Assembly (NCBI RefSeq): GCF_030733425.1
Contig: NZ_JASHIZ010000012.1
Location: forward strand, 1-64,000
From: Roseovarius sp. MMSF_3350
Lineage (GTDB): Bacteria > Pseudomonadota > Alphaproteobacteria > Rhodobacterales > Rhodobacteraceae
Direction: 5' to 3'
DNA length: 64,000 bases
Positions 47,577-56,527 of the stretch are shown piece after piece. Below the pieces are notes generated by a model. The model did not search any database. It worked only from the letters and a program-made list of their open reading frames with translations, and was not told the DNA's origin. Positions within the stretch are counted from its first letter, which is position 1; the number at the start of each line of letters is the position of its first letter. Position numbers and translations under genes: made by a program.

Positions 47577-47706
47577 CTCTTCTTCTGGCCATAAATATCC
47601 CGGGGGGAGCGGCGAACCAAAGGCTCGACGCCGGGGGCAGCGCCCCCCTCCATCCCGCAGCGGGCAGCGCCCCCCTCTCCCGCACCCCAAGCTTCGGAGG
47701 TCCCTG
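47577..47706. other. GC-rich hairpin spacer between the GST and betA genes
   Basis: 130 bp with CCCGGGGGG at about 47600 and two GGGC-AGC-GCCC type hairpins (GGGGGCAGCGCCCCC near 47633-47647 and GGGCAGCGCCC near 47662). No frame. These may be spacer palindromes or weaken transcription before betA. Confidence 0.6.
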
Positions 47707-49362
47707 ATGCAAGCCGATTACGTCATCGTCGGTGCCGGCAGCGCCGGCTGCGCAATGGCCTACCGCCTCTCCGAGGCCGGCCATTCCGTGCTCGTCATCG
47801 AACATGGCGGCACCGATGCCGGCCCCTTCATCCAGATGCCCGGCGCGCTCAGCTACCCGATGAACATGAAGATGTACGACTGGGGCTACCGCACCGAGCC
47901 CGAGCCGCATCTGGGGGGCCGCCGCCTCGCCGCCCCGCGCGGCAAGGTCATCGGCGGGTCGTCCTCGATCAACGGGATGGTCTACGTGCGCGGCCACGCC
48001 CGTGACTTCGACCACTGGCGCGACGAGGGCGCCACCGGCTGGGGCTATGCCGACGTGCTGCCCTATTACAAGCGCCTGGAAAACTGGACGGACGCAGGCC
48101 ATGGCGGCGACCCCGACTGGCGCGGGCACGATGGCCCCCTGCACGTCACCCGCGGCCAGATGGCCAACCCCCTCACCCGCGCCTTCATCGAGGCCGGGCG
48201 GCAAGCGGGCTATCCCGTCACGCCCGACTATAACGGCGAACAGCAGGAAGGTTTCGCGCCCTTCGAGATGACCGTCCACCGCGGCCAGCGCTGGTCGGCG
48301 GCAAACGCCTATCTCAAGCCCGCGCTCAAGACCGGCAAATGCGACGTCGTCCGCGGCCTCGCGTCACGCGTGGTCTTCGAGGACGGCCGCGCCACAGGTG
48401 TCGAGGTCACCCGCAAGGGCCGGCAGGAGATCATCCGCGCGAATGCCGAGGTGATCCTCTCCGCCTCCGCCTTCAACTCGCCCAAGCTCCTGATGCTGTC
48501 GGGCATCGGCCCTGGCGCGCATCTGCAAGAGCACGGCATCGACGTCATCGCCGATCGCCCCGGCGTCGGCGCCAACCTGCAAGACCATCTCGAGGTCTAC
48601 GTCCAGATGGCCGCCTCCCAGCCGGTCAGCCTCTACAAGTACTGGAACCTGCCCGGCAAGGCGCTCGTCGGCCTCACCTGGCTATTGGGCCGCACTGGCC
48701 CCGGCGCCTCGAACCAGTTCGAATCCTGTGGCTTCATCCGCTCGGCGGCGGGCATCGACTATCCCGACCTGCAATTCCACTTCCTGCCCATCGCCGTGCG
48801 CTACGACGGACAGGCGGCGGCCGAGGGACACGGCTACCAGGCCCATGTCGGCCCCATGCGCAGCGAAAGCCGCGGCACCGTGACGCTCAACTCCGCCGAT
48901 CCCGCCGCGCCGCCCAGGATCTTCTTCAACTACATGAGCTGCGACAGCGACTGGCGCGATTTCCGCCGCGCCATCCGCCTCACGCGCGAGGTGTTCGCCC
49001 AGGACGCCTTCGCCCCCTTCTCCAAGCACGAGATCCAGCCCGGCGCGGATGTCCAGTCCGACGACCAGATCGACGGCTTCATCCGCGAACATGCCGAAAG
49101 CGCCTATCACCCATGCGGCACCTGCCGCATGGGCCGCGCCGACGACCCGCGCAGCGTCGTCGATCCCGAGGGCCGCGTCATTGGCGTCACGGGCCTGCGC
49201 GTCGCCGACAGCTCGGTCTTCCCGCGCATCCCGAACGGCAATCTCAACGCGCCCTCGATCATGGTGGGCGAGAAGATGGCCGATCACGTCCTCGACCGCT
49301 CGCTTCCGGCAGACAACGCCCAGGCCTGGATCCACCCCGACTGGCAGACCGCACAGCGCTGA
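47707..49362 (+). CDS. betA: Choline dehydrogenase (GMC oxidoreductase)
   Basis: FAD enzyme oxidising choline to betaine aldehyde. The 551-residue protein starts with the dinucleotide fold [20 protein letters not shown], has the GMC signatures [18 protein letters not shown] and [26 protein letters not shown], and the catalytic region [13 protein letters not shown]...[34 protein letters not shown] follows CGGAGGTCCCTG. The usual betB (betaine aldehyde dehydrogenase) does not follow. Confidence 0.95.
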   Translation: MQADYVIVGAGSAGCAMAYRLSEAGHSVLVIEHGGTDAGPFIQMPGALSYPMNMKMYDWGYRTEPEPHLGGRRLAAPRGKVIGGSSSINGMVYVRGHARDFDHWRDEGATGWGYADVLPYYKRLENWTDAGHGGDPDWRGHDGPLHVTRGQMANPLTRAFIEAGRQAGYPVTPDYNGEQQEGFAPFEMTVHRGQRWSAANAYLKPALKTGKCDVVRGLASRVVFEDGRATGVEVTRKGRQEIIRANAEVILSASAFNSPKLLMLSGIGPGAHLQEHGIDVIADRPGVGANLQDHLEVYVQMAASQPVSLYKYWNLPGKALVGLTWLLGRTGPGASNQFESCGFIRSAAGIDYPDLQFHFLPIAVRYDGQAAAEGHGYQAHVGPMRSESRGTVTLNSADPAAPPRIFFNYMSCDSDWRDFRRAIRLTREVFAQDAFAPFSKHEIQPGADVQSDDQIDGFIREHAESAYHPCGTCRMGRADDPRSVVDPEGRVIGVTGLRVADSSVFPRIPNGNLNAPSIMVGEKMADHVLDRSLPADNAQAWIHPDWQTAQR

Positions 49363-49453
49363 TCGTGACTTTCGTTTGATCCGCATCAAGGTGCGTGCCC
49401 CGGCGCGCGCCTAAGCTCTGCGTCGACACACGAACACCAAGGAGGACCCCCTG

Positions 49454-49690
49454 ATGTCACACACCCCGCACGAGCTGCACGAGGAATTTCCCGACATGGC
49501 CGACCGCATCACCGCGCTCAAGACCTCGGACGCCCACTTCGCGCGGCTGATGGACGAATACCATTCCGTCAACCGGCAGGTCCACGCGGCCGAAACCAAC
49601 GTGACCCCGGTCTCGCCCGCCGCCGAGACGGACATGCGCAAAAAGCGCGCCCGGCTGAAGGATGAGCTCTACGTGATTCTCACCGCCTGA
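49454..49690 (+). CDS. YdcH family protein (DUF465)
   Basis: A 78-residue helical protein with the DUF465 pattern: EEFPDMADRITALKTSDAHFARLMDEYHSVNRQVHAAETN and KKRARLKDELYVILTA. Likely a helical hairpin/coiled-coil; function unknown. Good ribosome site AAGGAGGACCCCC. Single gene after betA, about 90 bp away. Confidence 0.92.
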   Translation: MSHTPHELHEEFPDMADRITALKTSDAHFARLMDEYHSVNRQVHAAETNVTPVSPAAETDMRKKRARLKDELYVILTA

Positions 49691-49837
49691 CACACCCGGG
49701 TTAACCACCCCTTGCCGCGCCGCCCGGTGCGGTAAGGCCGCCGCGCGCGAAAAAATGCACCGTCGCGATACCACCCGGATACCGACGCGATACCGACATG
49801 CCGTTTTGGGGCTTCCTGTCGAAATTAGCCAAGTGAT

Positions 49838-50743
49838 TCAATACTTGGTCTGATGCGCAGCCGGCGTCACCTCCCGGCGCTTCAGCACCGCCTCGCGCCA
49901 GCTGATGAAACTGACCGATCCCACGATCACCAGTCCGCCCAGAATCACCCACGGATCAAAGGGTTCCGCGAAAAAGGTCACGCCCAGCAGCACCGCCCAG
50001 ACCAGTTGCAGGAAGGTCACAGGCTGGGTCACCGCCAGCGGCGCCGCCCGAAAGGCCAGCGTCATGGTGTAATGCCCGCCCGTGGCAAAGGCCGCCACCC
50101 CCATCAGTATGGCCAACTCCCACAGCGTCGGCGTCACCCAATTGCTCAGCGCCACGGGTGCCAGCCCGATCGTCACCGTGATCGACAGCATCGCCACGAC
50201 CAACCCCGGACTGCACCTGTCCGACAACAGCTTGGCCAACAGGTAGGACCCGCCAAAGGCGACCGCCGTGAACAGCATGGCGAAATGCCCTGGGCCAAGG
50301 TCGCGAAACCCCGGTCGCAGAATGATCACCGCCCCGATCAGCGCCACCACGATGGCCAGAACCCGCCGAAGCGCCAGCCTTTCGCCCAGGAAAAGCGCCG
50401 CGCCCAGGGTCACGTAGATCGGCGACAGATAGTTCATTGCCGTCACGTCCGCCAGCGGGATCCGCGCCATGGCAAAGAACCACAAGCCCACCCCGGCCGA
50501 ATGCGCGATGCCCCGCAAAGCAAAAAGACCCCACGTCCCGCGATCCAGCCGCAGCCGGCTCAGCGTCCCCAGCATCGGAACCAGAAAGATCAGCCCCAGC
50601 AAGTAGCGCAGGAACGCCGCCTCCGTGGCGGGAATCCGCGTCCCCAGAAGCTTCACCATGGCGGTCACGCCGACGAACAGCACACCGGTCACGACCATCC
50701 AGAAAACACCCCAGCCGGGCCGCGCATTCAACTCTGAACTCAT
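49838..50743 (-). CDS. EamA (DMT) family transporter
   Basis: A 301-residue, ten-helix DMT exporter with two EamA repeats: GVLFVGVTAMVKLLGTRIPATEAAFLRYLLGLIFLVP, then AMNYLSPIYVTLGAALFLGERLALRRVLAI, and in the second half LAVTQPVTFLQLVWAVLLGVTFFAEPFDPWVILGG. Substrate unknown. Distinct from the EamA gene near 12264. Alone in its unit. Confidence 0.9.
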   Translation of the reverse strand: MSSELNARPGWGVFWMVVTGVLFVGVTAMVKLLGTRIPATEAAFLRYLLGLIFLVPMLGTLSRLRLDRGTWGLFALRGIAHSAGVGLWFFAMARIPLADVTAMNYLSPIYVTLGAALFLGERLALRRVLAIVVALIGAVIILRPGFRDLGPGHFAMLFTAVAFGGSYLLAKLLSDRCSPGLVVAMLSITVTIGLAPVALSNWVTPTLWELAILMGVAAFATGGHYTMTLAFRAAPLAVTQPVTFLQLVWAVLLGVTFFAEPFDPWVILGGLVIVGSVSFISWREAVLKRREVTPAAHQTKY

Positions 50744-50855
50744 GGCCGCATAAAGCCTCCGCCCCGCCGGGATGTCGAGCGCAAAAGCACGGGTTTTTCA
50801 GAGCTTGTTAACCACCGCCTGCGAGGATTGCGCCAAGGCACGCCTTGTCGCGGTG

Positions 50856-50880
50856 GCAAAATTTTTTCGAAGAATTTTGC
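50856..50880 (-). terminator. A+T-rich hairpin after the acyl-CoA dehydrogenase gene
   Basis: GCAAAATT (50856-50863) and AATTTTGC (50873-50880) around TTTTCGAAG, 22 bp past the stop of the convergently placed minus-strand gene. Distinct from surrounding GC-rich DNA; likely terminator. Confidence 0.65.
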
Positions 50881-50901
50881 GCCCGGCGGCGCGGCAGGCG
50901 C

Positions 50902-52131
50902 TCAGATCTTCTCCTGCGTATATTTGCGCAGTTCCGCCCGCGCCACCTGCCGCCGATGCACCGCGTCCGGCCCGTCCGCCAGCCGCAGGGTGCGCAAATG
51001 CGTCCACATCGCCGCCAGCGGCGTGTCCTGGCTGATGCCCTGCGCACCGAACATCTGCACGGCCTCGTCCACGACCTTCAGCGCCACCTTGGGCGCCACC
51101 ACCTTGATCTGGCTGATCCAGGGCGCCGCGGCCCGCACATCGCCCTGGTCCATCATCCACGCGGCCTTCAGGCACAACAGCCGCGCCTGCTCGATCTCCA
51201 TCCGGGCCTCGGCGATGTAGTCGAAATTCGCCCCCAGCTGCGCCAGCGGCTTGCCAAAGGCTTCACGCTGCAAGGCCCGGCGGCACATCAGTTCCAGCGC
51301 CGCCTCGGCCTGCCCGATCGCGCGCATGCAATGATGGATCCGCCCCGGCCCCAGCCGGTTCTGCGCGATCTCGAACCCGCGCCCTTCGCCCAGCAGCATG
51401 TTTTCCGCCGGCACGCGCACATTGGCAAAGCGAAAATGCATGTGCCCATGCGGCGCGTCATCCGCGCCATAAACCTTCATCGGCCTAAGCTTTTCAATGC
51501 CTTGGCTGTCGGCCGGCACCACGATCATCGAATGCCGCCGGTGCTTGGGCGCGTCGTCACCGCCGGTCTTGACCATCACGATATAAACCGCACAGCGCGG
51601 GTCGCCCGCCCCCGTGGCCCACCATTTCTCACCGTTCAGAACATACGCGTCCCCGTCCCGCTCACAGCGCAGCGAGATGTTCGTCGCGTCGGAACTCGCC
51701 ACATCGGGCTCCGTCATCAGGTAGGCCGACCGGATGTCCCCCTCCAGCAGCGGCTGCAGCCACCGCGCCTTCATCTCCGGGGTGCCGTATTTCTGGAACA
51801 CTTCCATGTTCCCGGTATCCGGCGCATTGCAGTTGAAGACCTCTGCCGCCATGGGCGTCTTGCCGATCTCCTCAGCGAAATAAGCGTACTCGACGGTGCT
51901 CAGCCCCGCCCCACCGTCGCCGTCGGTCAGCCAGAAGTTCCACAGCCCCGCCGCCTTGGCCTGCGCCTTCAACCCCTCCAGGATCTCGGCCTGCCGCTCG
52001 GTATAGGTCCAGCGATCCCCCTTCTCGATCTCCTCTTGATAGGGGGCCTCCATCGGCATGATCTCGTCGCGCACCATGGTCCGCACCCGCTCCAGCAGGT
52101 CGGCAATATGCGGTCGCATCTCGAAGTTCAT
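50902..52131 (-). CDS. Acyl-CoA dehydrogenase
   Basis: A 409-residue FAD-dependent acyl-CoA dehydrogenase. Landmarks: RSAYLMTEPDVASSDATNISLRCERDGDAYVLNGEKWWATGAGDPRCAVY, FRFANVRVPAENMLLGEGRGFEIAQNRLGPGRIHHCMRAIG, REAFGKPLAQLG and VQMFGAQGISQDTPLAAMWTHLRTLRLADGPDAVHRRQVAR. The catalytic base position is not certain by eye. It likely acts on medium or branched acyl-CoA; electron acceptor ETF. ATG at 52131 follows GGGGAGGGACCACG. Confidence 0.92.
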   Translation of the reverse strand: MNFEMRPHIADLLERVRTMVRDEIMPMEAPYQEEIEKGDRWTYTERQAEILEGLKAQAKAAGLWNFWLTDGDGGAGLSTVEYAYFAEEIGKTPMAAEVFNCNAPDTGNMEVFQKYGTPEMKARWLQPLLEGDIRSAYLMTEPDVASSDATNISLRCERDGDAYVLNGEKWWATGAGDPRCAVYIVMVKTGGDDAPKHRRHSMIVVPADSQGIEKLRPMKVYGADDAPHGHMHFRFANVRVPAENMLLGEGRGFEIAQNRLGPGRIHHCMRAIGQAEAALELMCRRALQREAFGKPLAQLGANFDYIAEARMEIEQARLLCLKAAWMMDQGDVRAAAPWISQIKVVAPKVALKVVDEAVQMFGAQGISQDTPLAAMWTHLRTLRLADGPDAVHRRQVARAELRKYTQEKI

Positions 52132-52336
52132 CGTGGTCCCTCCCCGGTGGTGGCGCCATTGCGCTGGCGGTGTGATGCCACGCGACCCCGGCCTCGTCCA
52201 GACTCGTACGCCATATGCGCATGAAACCGGCACGTTCCCTGTGTATGTCCAGCCAGGCTGACCGACCGCCCGCCCGTGTTTGGGTGTGTTTCAGAGTGCT
52301 CGTGAGGCTCCGGCGCCACCCGCCCCGGGGGCCGCG

Positions 52337-52786
52337 CTAGCACCCGTCGCGGCCCAGCACCATCACCCAGATCCGCCCCGGCGCCTCGACCAATGCGACG
52401 CTTTCGGCCTCGGGCGCCAGCATGTTCTTGCGATGACCGGGCGAGTCGGCCCAGCCGGTCAGGACAGCGTCCAGCCCCTGCTGACCCTCGGCGATATTTT
52501 CCGCAATGAAACAAAACCCATAGCCGACGCGGCGGGCGCGGTCCGCGACGCTGCTCCCGTCCGAGCCGGTATGGCTGAAATAGTCCTTGCGCGCCATGTC
52601 TTTCGCATGCGCCGCCGCAACCCGCGTCAGCGTGCTGGAGACATTCAACGGCGCGCGGCCCTCCTCGGCGCGGAAGTCGTTGATCCAGTCCAGAGCGTCC
52701 CGGCCACGGTCGGTCACGTCCTGCCCTGCCGCCGCCTGGGCGACCAGGGAGACAAAACTTGCCAAAAGTATCGCACGCAATCGCAT
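52337..52786 (-). CDS. Secreted CAP domain protein
   Basis: A 149-residue exported protein with a single CAP (SCP/PR-1) domain. Signal peptide to about residue 21 (AAAGQ). The domain shows LDWINDFRAEEGRAPLNVSSTLTRVAAAHAKDMARKDYFSHTG, SVADRARRVGYGFCFIAENIAEG and WADSPGHRKNMLAPEAESVALVE; CAP His/Glu residues are present. Role in bacteria unknown. Co-directional with the HisN-type gene, about 40 bp away. Confidence 0.9.
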   Translation of the reverse strand: MRLRAILLASFVSLVAQAAAGQDVTDRGRDALDWINDFRAEEGRAPLNVSSTLTRVAAAHAKDMARKDYFSHTGSDGSSVADRARRVGYGFCFIAENIAEGQQGLDAVLTGWADSPGHRKNMLAPEAESVALVEAPGRIWVMVLGRDGC

Positions 52787-52827
52787 GGCGCGATCCTAGC
52801 GCCGTGTTCCGTCCCGCGCCAGAGCCA

Positions 52828-53628
52828 TTAGACAGATCGGGCAAGGATCTCCAGTGCCGCCTCGTGCTGTTGTCGTCCCGCCGCGGCCACGACGCGCCCG
52901 CCGTCATGCGCCGGGTCGCCAGTCCAGTCGGTGACGAACCCGCCCGCGGCCTCGATCACGGCGATGGGGGCCTGGATGTCATAGGCGTTCAGACCCGCCT
53001 CGATCACCAGGTCCACCTGGCCGCTGGCCACCAGCGCATAGGCATAGCAATCCAGCCCGTAGCGCGTCAGCCTCACCTGGTTCGAGACCGCGCGAAAGGC
53101 CGCGCCCTCGGCCTCGGTGCCCACTTCGGGAAAGGTGGTCAAGAGCGTGGCGTCGGCCAGTGCGCGGTTGCCCCGCGTCTTCAGCAGGCGCTCGCCTCGC
53201 GGCCCGGTCATGATTGCGCGGCCGAAACCGCCTTCGAACCGCTCGCCGATATAGGGCTGGTCAATCAGGCCGTAGATCGGGCCGGTCTCATCCGACACTG
53301 CAATCAGCACGCCCCAGGTCGGCGCCCCCGCCACGAAAGCGCGGGTACCATCGATCGGGTCCAGCACCCAGGTCAGACCGCTGCTGCCCGGTTGCGTGCC
53401 GAACTCCTCGCCCAGAATGCCGTCGTCCGGCCTCAGGTCGGCAAGCACGCCGCGCATCGCCTGCTCAGCCGCCTTGTCGGCAAGCGTGACCGGGTCGTAC
53501 GCATCCTGGGAACCCGCCTTGTTCTCGACCCCGATCCTGTCGCCACGAAACAACGGCAAGATCGCACGCCCCGCGGCGTCGGCCAGCGCGTGCGCGGTGT
53601 TAACGATGTTTGAACTTCTGAACGCCAT
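52828..53628 (-). CDS. hisN: Histidinol-phosphatase type inositol monophosphatase family protein
   Basis: A 266-residue Mg-dependent phosphatase. Motifs: YDPVTLADKAAEQAM, GEEFG (Glu), DPIDGTRAFVAGAPTWGVLIAV (catalytic Asp pair) and GLNAYDIQAPIAVIEAAGGFVTDW. In alphaproteobacteria such genes usually encode HisN, the histidinol-phosphatase of histidine synthesis; activity on inositol phosphate is possible. No other his genes nearby. Start ATG follows a GAGGGCAGG. Confidence 0.85.
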   Translation of the reverse strand: MAFRSSNIVNTAHALADAAGRAILPLFRGDRIGVENKAGSQDAYDPVTLADKAAEQAMRGVLADLRPDDGILGEEFGTQPGSSGLTWVLDPIDGTRAFVAGAPTWGVLIAVSDETGPIYGLIDQPYIGERFEGGFGRAIMTGPRGERLLKTRGNRALADATLLTTFPEVGTEAEGAAFRAVSNQVRLTRYGLDCYAYALVASGQVDLVIEAGLNAYDIQAPIAVIEAAGGFVTDWTGDPAHDGGRVVAAAGRQQHEAALEILARSV

Positions 53629-53681
53629 CCTGCCCTCGCCGCGTGTTTACACGGCATGGATAGACGGCTTGTCAGATCGGC

Positions 53682-54053
53682 TCAAGCGACGTCGCTCAGA
53701 ACCCTGGCAAGGTCGAACAGGCGGCGGCGCTGGTTTTCCGGAATGGCATAGTAGGAGCGGATCAGGTCCAGCGCTTCCTTGTCGCCCAAAAGGTCAGCCG
53801 GTATCATGTCGCCGACTTCCTTGTCGCCATTCTCGTGATCAAGACCTTCGAAGAAAAAGCTGACCTCGACGTCCAGAGCATCCGCGATATCCCAAAGCCG
53901 CGATGCGCTGACGCGGTTGGCGCCAGTTTCATATTTCTGAATTTGCTGAAATTTGATGCCCACGCTTTGAGCCAATTGCTGTTGCGTCATACCGACGAGC
54001 CAGCGGCGGTGGCGAATACGTTTCCCGACATGCACGTCTACGGGGTGCGGCAT
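53682..54053 (-). CDS. XRE family transcriptional regulator
   Basis: A 123-residue protein with an N-terminal Cro/C1 HTH: GKRIRHRRWLVGMTQQQLAQSVGIKFQQIQKYETGANRVSASRLWDIADALDVEVSFFFEG. The C-terminal half (DLLGDKEALDLIRSYYAIPENQRRRLFDLARVLSDVA) is a helical dimerisation region as in SinR-like Rhodobacteraceae regulators. ATG at 54053 has GGATTACCC upstream. The adjacent 305-bp region has inverted repeats and may hold its operator. Confidence 0.92.
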   Translation of the reverse strand: MPHPVDVHVGKRIRHRRWLVGMTQQQLAQSVGIKFQQIQKYETGANRVSASRLWDIADALDVEVSFFFEGLDHENGDKEVGDMIPADLLGDKEALDLIRSYYAIPENQRRRLFDLARVLSDVA

Positions 54054-54358
54054 GGGTAATCCTTTCCTCATATGCCCTGCCGGACGTCAACAACAATATC
54101 TCCGACAGGCGTTCCATAAAATTCGGCCGCGCATCCCAGCGACACTGGGCAGAAAGTAAGCGGAGCGAGTATGCATAGCAAGAAGTATTGCACCCCGAAT
54201 AAGGGATCGGTCCCTTATACCTACAATCTAAGCGAGCAGATACTTCTTTCGTATAGTATGCGCACAACCACAAGGGGCAATTTGACTTCTTTTCGGCTTA
54301 TCGTTTATTCGGTCGAAGTGCCGGGCACGCCCCGGTTTTTTGTCCGGGGAGACTTGCC
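54054..54358. other. 305-bp low-GC intergenic region with inverted repeats
   Basis: Clearly richer in A+T than its flanks. It holds AGAAGTAT (54181-54188) with its complement ATACTTCT (54240-54247), and TAAGGGA-TCGG-TCCCTTA (54200-54217) between them. No frame of note. Both flanking genes (XRE on the minus, quinone oxidoreductase on the plus) probably start from here. Confidence 0.7.
54321..54349 (+). promoter_or_regulatory. Possible attenuator leader before the quinone oxidoreductase
   Basis: CCGGG (54321-54325) can pair with CCCGG (54331-54335), followed by TTTTTT: a small terminator. CCCCGG (54330-54335) can instead pair with CCGGGG (54344-54349), which overlaps the Shine-Dalgarno GGGGAG before ATG 54361-region (start 54359). 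The two hairpins exclude each other. Confidence 0.45.
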
Positions 54359-55321
54359 ATGCGCGCGTTCAGGATCGATTCGCACGATACAACCGCAACC
54401 CTGCAAGACATCGCGCGCCCGGTTCCCGGCGCGGGCGAAATCGCCATCCGGATCAGCGCCTGCGGCCTGAACTTCGCTGATCTTCTTATGCTCAAGGGCG
54501 AGTATCAGGACACGCCCCCTACGCCGTTCACCCTCGGAATGGAGGTGGCCGGCACGGTCGAGGCGCTTGGCGACGGGGTCGAGGGGCCGGCGGTCGGCAG
54601 TCGCGTCGCGGTTTTCGGCGGCCAGGGCGGGCTGGCCGAACACGGGTGTTTTCCCGCCGATCGCGCCGTGGCCCTGCCCGACGCGATGAGCTTTACAGAT
54701 GCCGCCGCGTTCCAGATCGCCTACGGCACCAGCCATGTCGCGCTGGACCACAAGGCGCGGCTGCAACCGGGCGAAACCCTGTTGGTGCTGGGGGCGGCCG
54801 GCGGCGTCGGTCTCACGGCGGTGGAAATCGGCAAGCTGATGGGCGCGACCGTGATTGCCTGCGCCCGCGGGGCCGACAAGCTCGAGGTCGCGCGACAGGC
54901 CGGCGCCGACCATGTCATCGACGCCCAGACCGAAGATATCCGGGAGGCCTGCCGTGCGCTTGGCGGCGTCGATGTCGTCTACGATCCGGTCGGCGGGGAT
55001 CAGTTCAAGGCCGCGATGCGGGCCTGCCGCCCGGAAGCGCGCCTTCTGGCCATTGGCTTTGCCAGCGGCGAGGTGCCAAAGATCCCGGCCAACCACCTGC
55101 TGGTCAAGAATATCTCGGTACTGGGCCTGTACTGGGGCGGGTATCTCGGGTTCCGACCCCAGGTCGTGACAGACAGCCTGGCGCGCCTGTTCGATTGGTA
55201 CCGCGAAGGCCGGCTGAAGCCTCATATCAGCCACGTCTTGCCCCTGAAGGACGCTCAGAAAGGTCTGGACCTGATGCGCACGCGCAAATCCACCGGAAAG
55301 GTCGTCGTCACGATGAAATAG
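54359..55321 (+). CDS. NADPH:quinone oxidoreductase (zinc-independent QOR type)
   Basis: A 320-residue medium-chain dehydrogenase/reductase, quinone reductase type. Features: GEIAIRISACGLNFADLLMLKGEYQDTPPTPFTLGMEVAGTV, NADPH fold LVLGAAGGVGLTAVEIGKLMGATVIACARGADKLEVARQAGADHVID, and C-terminal GLKPHISHVLPLKDAQKGLDLMRTRKSTGKVVV. Zinc ligands of alcohol dehydrogenase are absent. Likely reduces quinones or enones by two electrons. Convergent with the LysR gene, 10 bp apart. Confidence 0.92.
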   Translation: MRAFRIDSHDTTATLQDIARPVPGAGEIAIRISACGLNFADLLMLKGEYQDTPPTPFTLGMEVAGTVEALGDGVEGPAVGSRVAVFGGQGGLAEHGCFPADRAVALPDAMSFTDAAAFQIAYGTSHVALDHKARLQPGETLLVLGAAGGVGLTAVEIGKLMGATVIACARGADKLEVARQAGADHVIDAQTEDIREACRALGGVDVVYDPVGGDQFKAAMRACRPEARLLAIGFASGEVPKIPANHLLVKNISVLGLYWGGYLGFRPQVVTDSLARLFDWYREGRLKPHISHVLPLKDAQKGLDLMRTRKSTGKVVVTMK

Positions 55322-55331
55322 GCCGCCGGGG

Positions 55332-56204
55332 TCACGCCTGCCGCAGAAGCGTCGGCGCGGTCGCCCGGAACCCCTGCCGTACAAGGTCGGCCAGTTGCCG
55401 CGTGATCTCATCGCGATTGGTCGCACCGTACATGTTGATCTGCTGAAACCCGAGATCCGGCAACGCCCCTTGCGCGTTGATCGCTTCCTGGTGTGGCGGA
55501 ATGCTGGTCTCCAGCAGGGCCCCAACGGCAAGGTCCGCGCTGATCAGCGCCTCGACCGAGCGGTCCTCGTCCGACTCGATGGCCAGTTCCCAGTCGATGC
55601 CCGCCGCGTCGAGACTGCGCAGCACCGTGGCCCGAAAGATGCAGACGTTGCAGAAACCCAAGCGCAAGGGGCGTTTCCGCCACGCCTGCCCGCCCACGGC
55701 CCCGACCCATTTGAGCGGCATCGTCGTCAGCGTCTCGCCCCCCGGAGTCAGCGCCTTTTCGGTCGTCAGGATCAGGTCGACCTCTCCCTTTTTCAGGGCC
55801 TCGTGCAATCTCATCGTGCTGGAGGACTTGAGTGCCACGTTCACCCGCGGGAATATGCTGTTGAACGTCTTCAGGACACGGGGCACCACCGGATAGACGA
55901 TGTCGTGCGGAACACCCAGCGTCAGCTGGCCTTCATAGATCTCGTCCGACAGGCGTCCCACCGCCTCGTCGTTCAGGTCGACGATCCGCCGCGCATACGT
56001 CAACAGCTGCTCGCCCGAGGCGGTCAATGCAATCCGCCGGTTGCTGCGGTCAAGCAGGTCAATGCCCAGCATCTCTTCAAGCCGCTTGAGCTGCATCGAC
56101 ACCGCGGACTGCGTCAGGTTCAACACCTGTGCGGCCCGCGTCACGCCGCCTTGCTCGGCCACTTCGAGAAAAGAGCGCAAGGTTGTCACGTCCAGATTTC
56201 TCAT
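55332..56204 (-). CDS. LysR family transcriptional regulator
   Basis: A 290-residue LTTR: N-terminal HTH NLDVTTLRSFLEVAEQGGVTRAAQVLNLTQSAVSMQLKRLEEMLGIDLLDRSNRRIALTASGEQLL, then a PBP2-like effector domain (LTLGVPHDIVYPVVPRVLKTFNSIFPRVNVALKSSST). Effector unknown. Divergent from the DUF1127 gene with 125 bp between starts, a position that suggests it controls that gene or the BI-1 gene. Confidence 0.93.
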   Translation of the reverse strand: MRNLDVTTLRSFLEVAEQGGVTRAAQVLNLTQSAVSMQLKRLEEMLGIDLLDRSNRRIALTASGEQLLTYARRIVDLNDEAVGRLSDEIYEGQLTLGVPHDIVYPVVPRVLKTFNSIFPRVNVALKSSSTMRLHEALKKGEVDLILTTEKALTPGGETLTTMPLKWVGAVGGQAWRKRPLRLGFCNVCIFRATVLRSLDAAGIDWELAIESDEDRSVEALISADLAVGALLETSIPPHQEAINAQGALPDLGFQQINMYGATNRDEITRQLADLVRQGFRATAPTLLRQA

Positions 56205-56329
56205 ACATCACATTCCCTGATGAAACACCGATCAAACATTCATTTTTCAAATAATACCAGAGATGCCATTTATATCAACAGAATTCATGCCGCGTCGTGT
56301 TTCATCACGAAAACTGAAAGGATATTGTC

Positions 56330-56527
56330 ATGCCCACCCTCTCGCACCGCCGCCATGGTCCATTTCGCGCCAGCCCCCGTCCCAGTCTGCTCGACGCGCT
56401 GGAACTTTACCGCCAACGCCGCGCACTGGCCCGGCTCGACGATCATGCGCTGGACGACATAGGTCTGACCCGAGCAGAGGCAGACGCCGAGGCGCGCCGG
56501 CCAATTTGGGACATCTTTCGCCGCTGA
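56330..56527 (+). CDS. DUF1127 protein (65 aa)
   Basis: A small basic protein: SLLDALELYRQRRALARLDDHALDDIGLTRAEADAEARRPIWD has the DUF1127 core (L-x3-LDDR/H-x-LxDIGL). In other alphaproteobacteria DUF1127 proteins affect sRNA and phosphate/stress regulation, so a regulatory role is a guess. After it, AAACCC-CTCTAC-GGGTTT (56606-56623) is a possible terminator hairpin. Good ATG after AAAGGATATTGTC. Confidence 0.88.
   Translation: MPTLSHRRHGPFRASPRPSLLDALELYRQRRALARLDDHALDDIGLTRAEADAEARRPIWDIFRR

Noticed and set aside
45375..47690. 771-codon minus-strand frame
   Set aside because: Antisense to betC and the GST gene.
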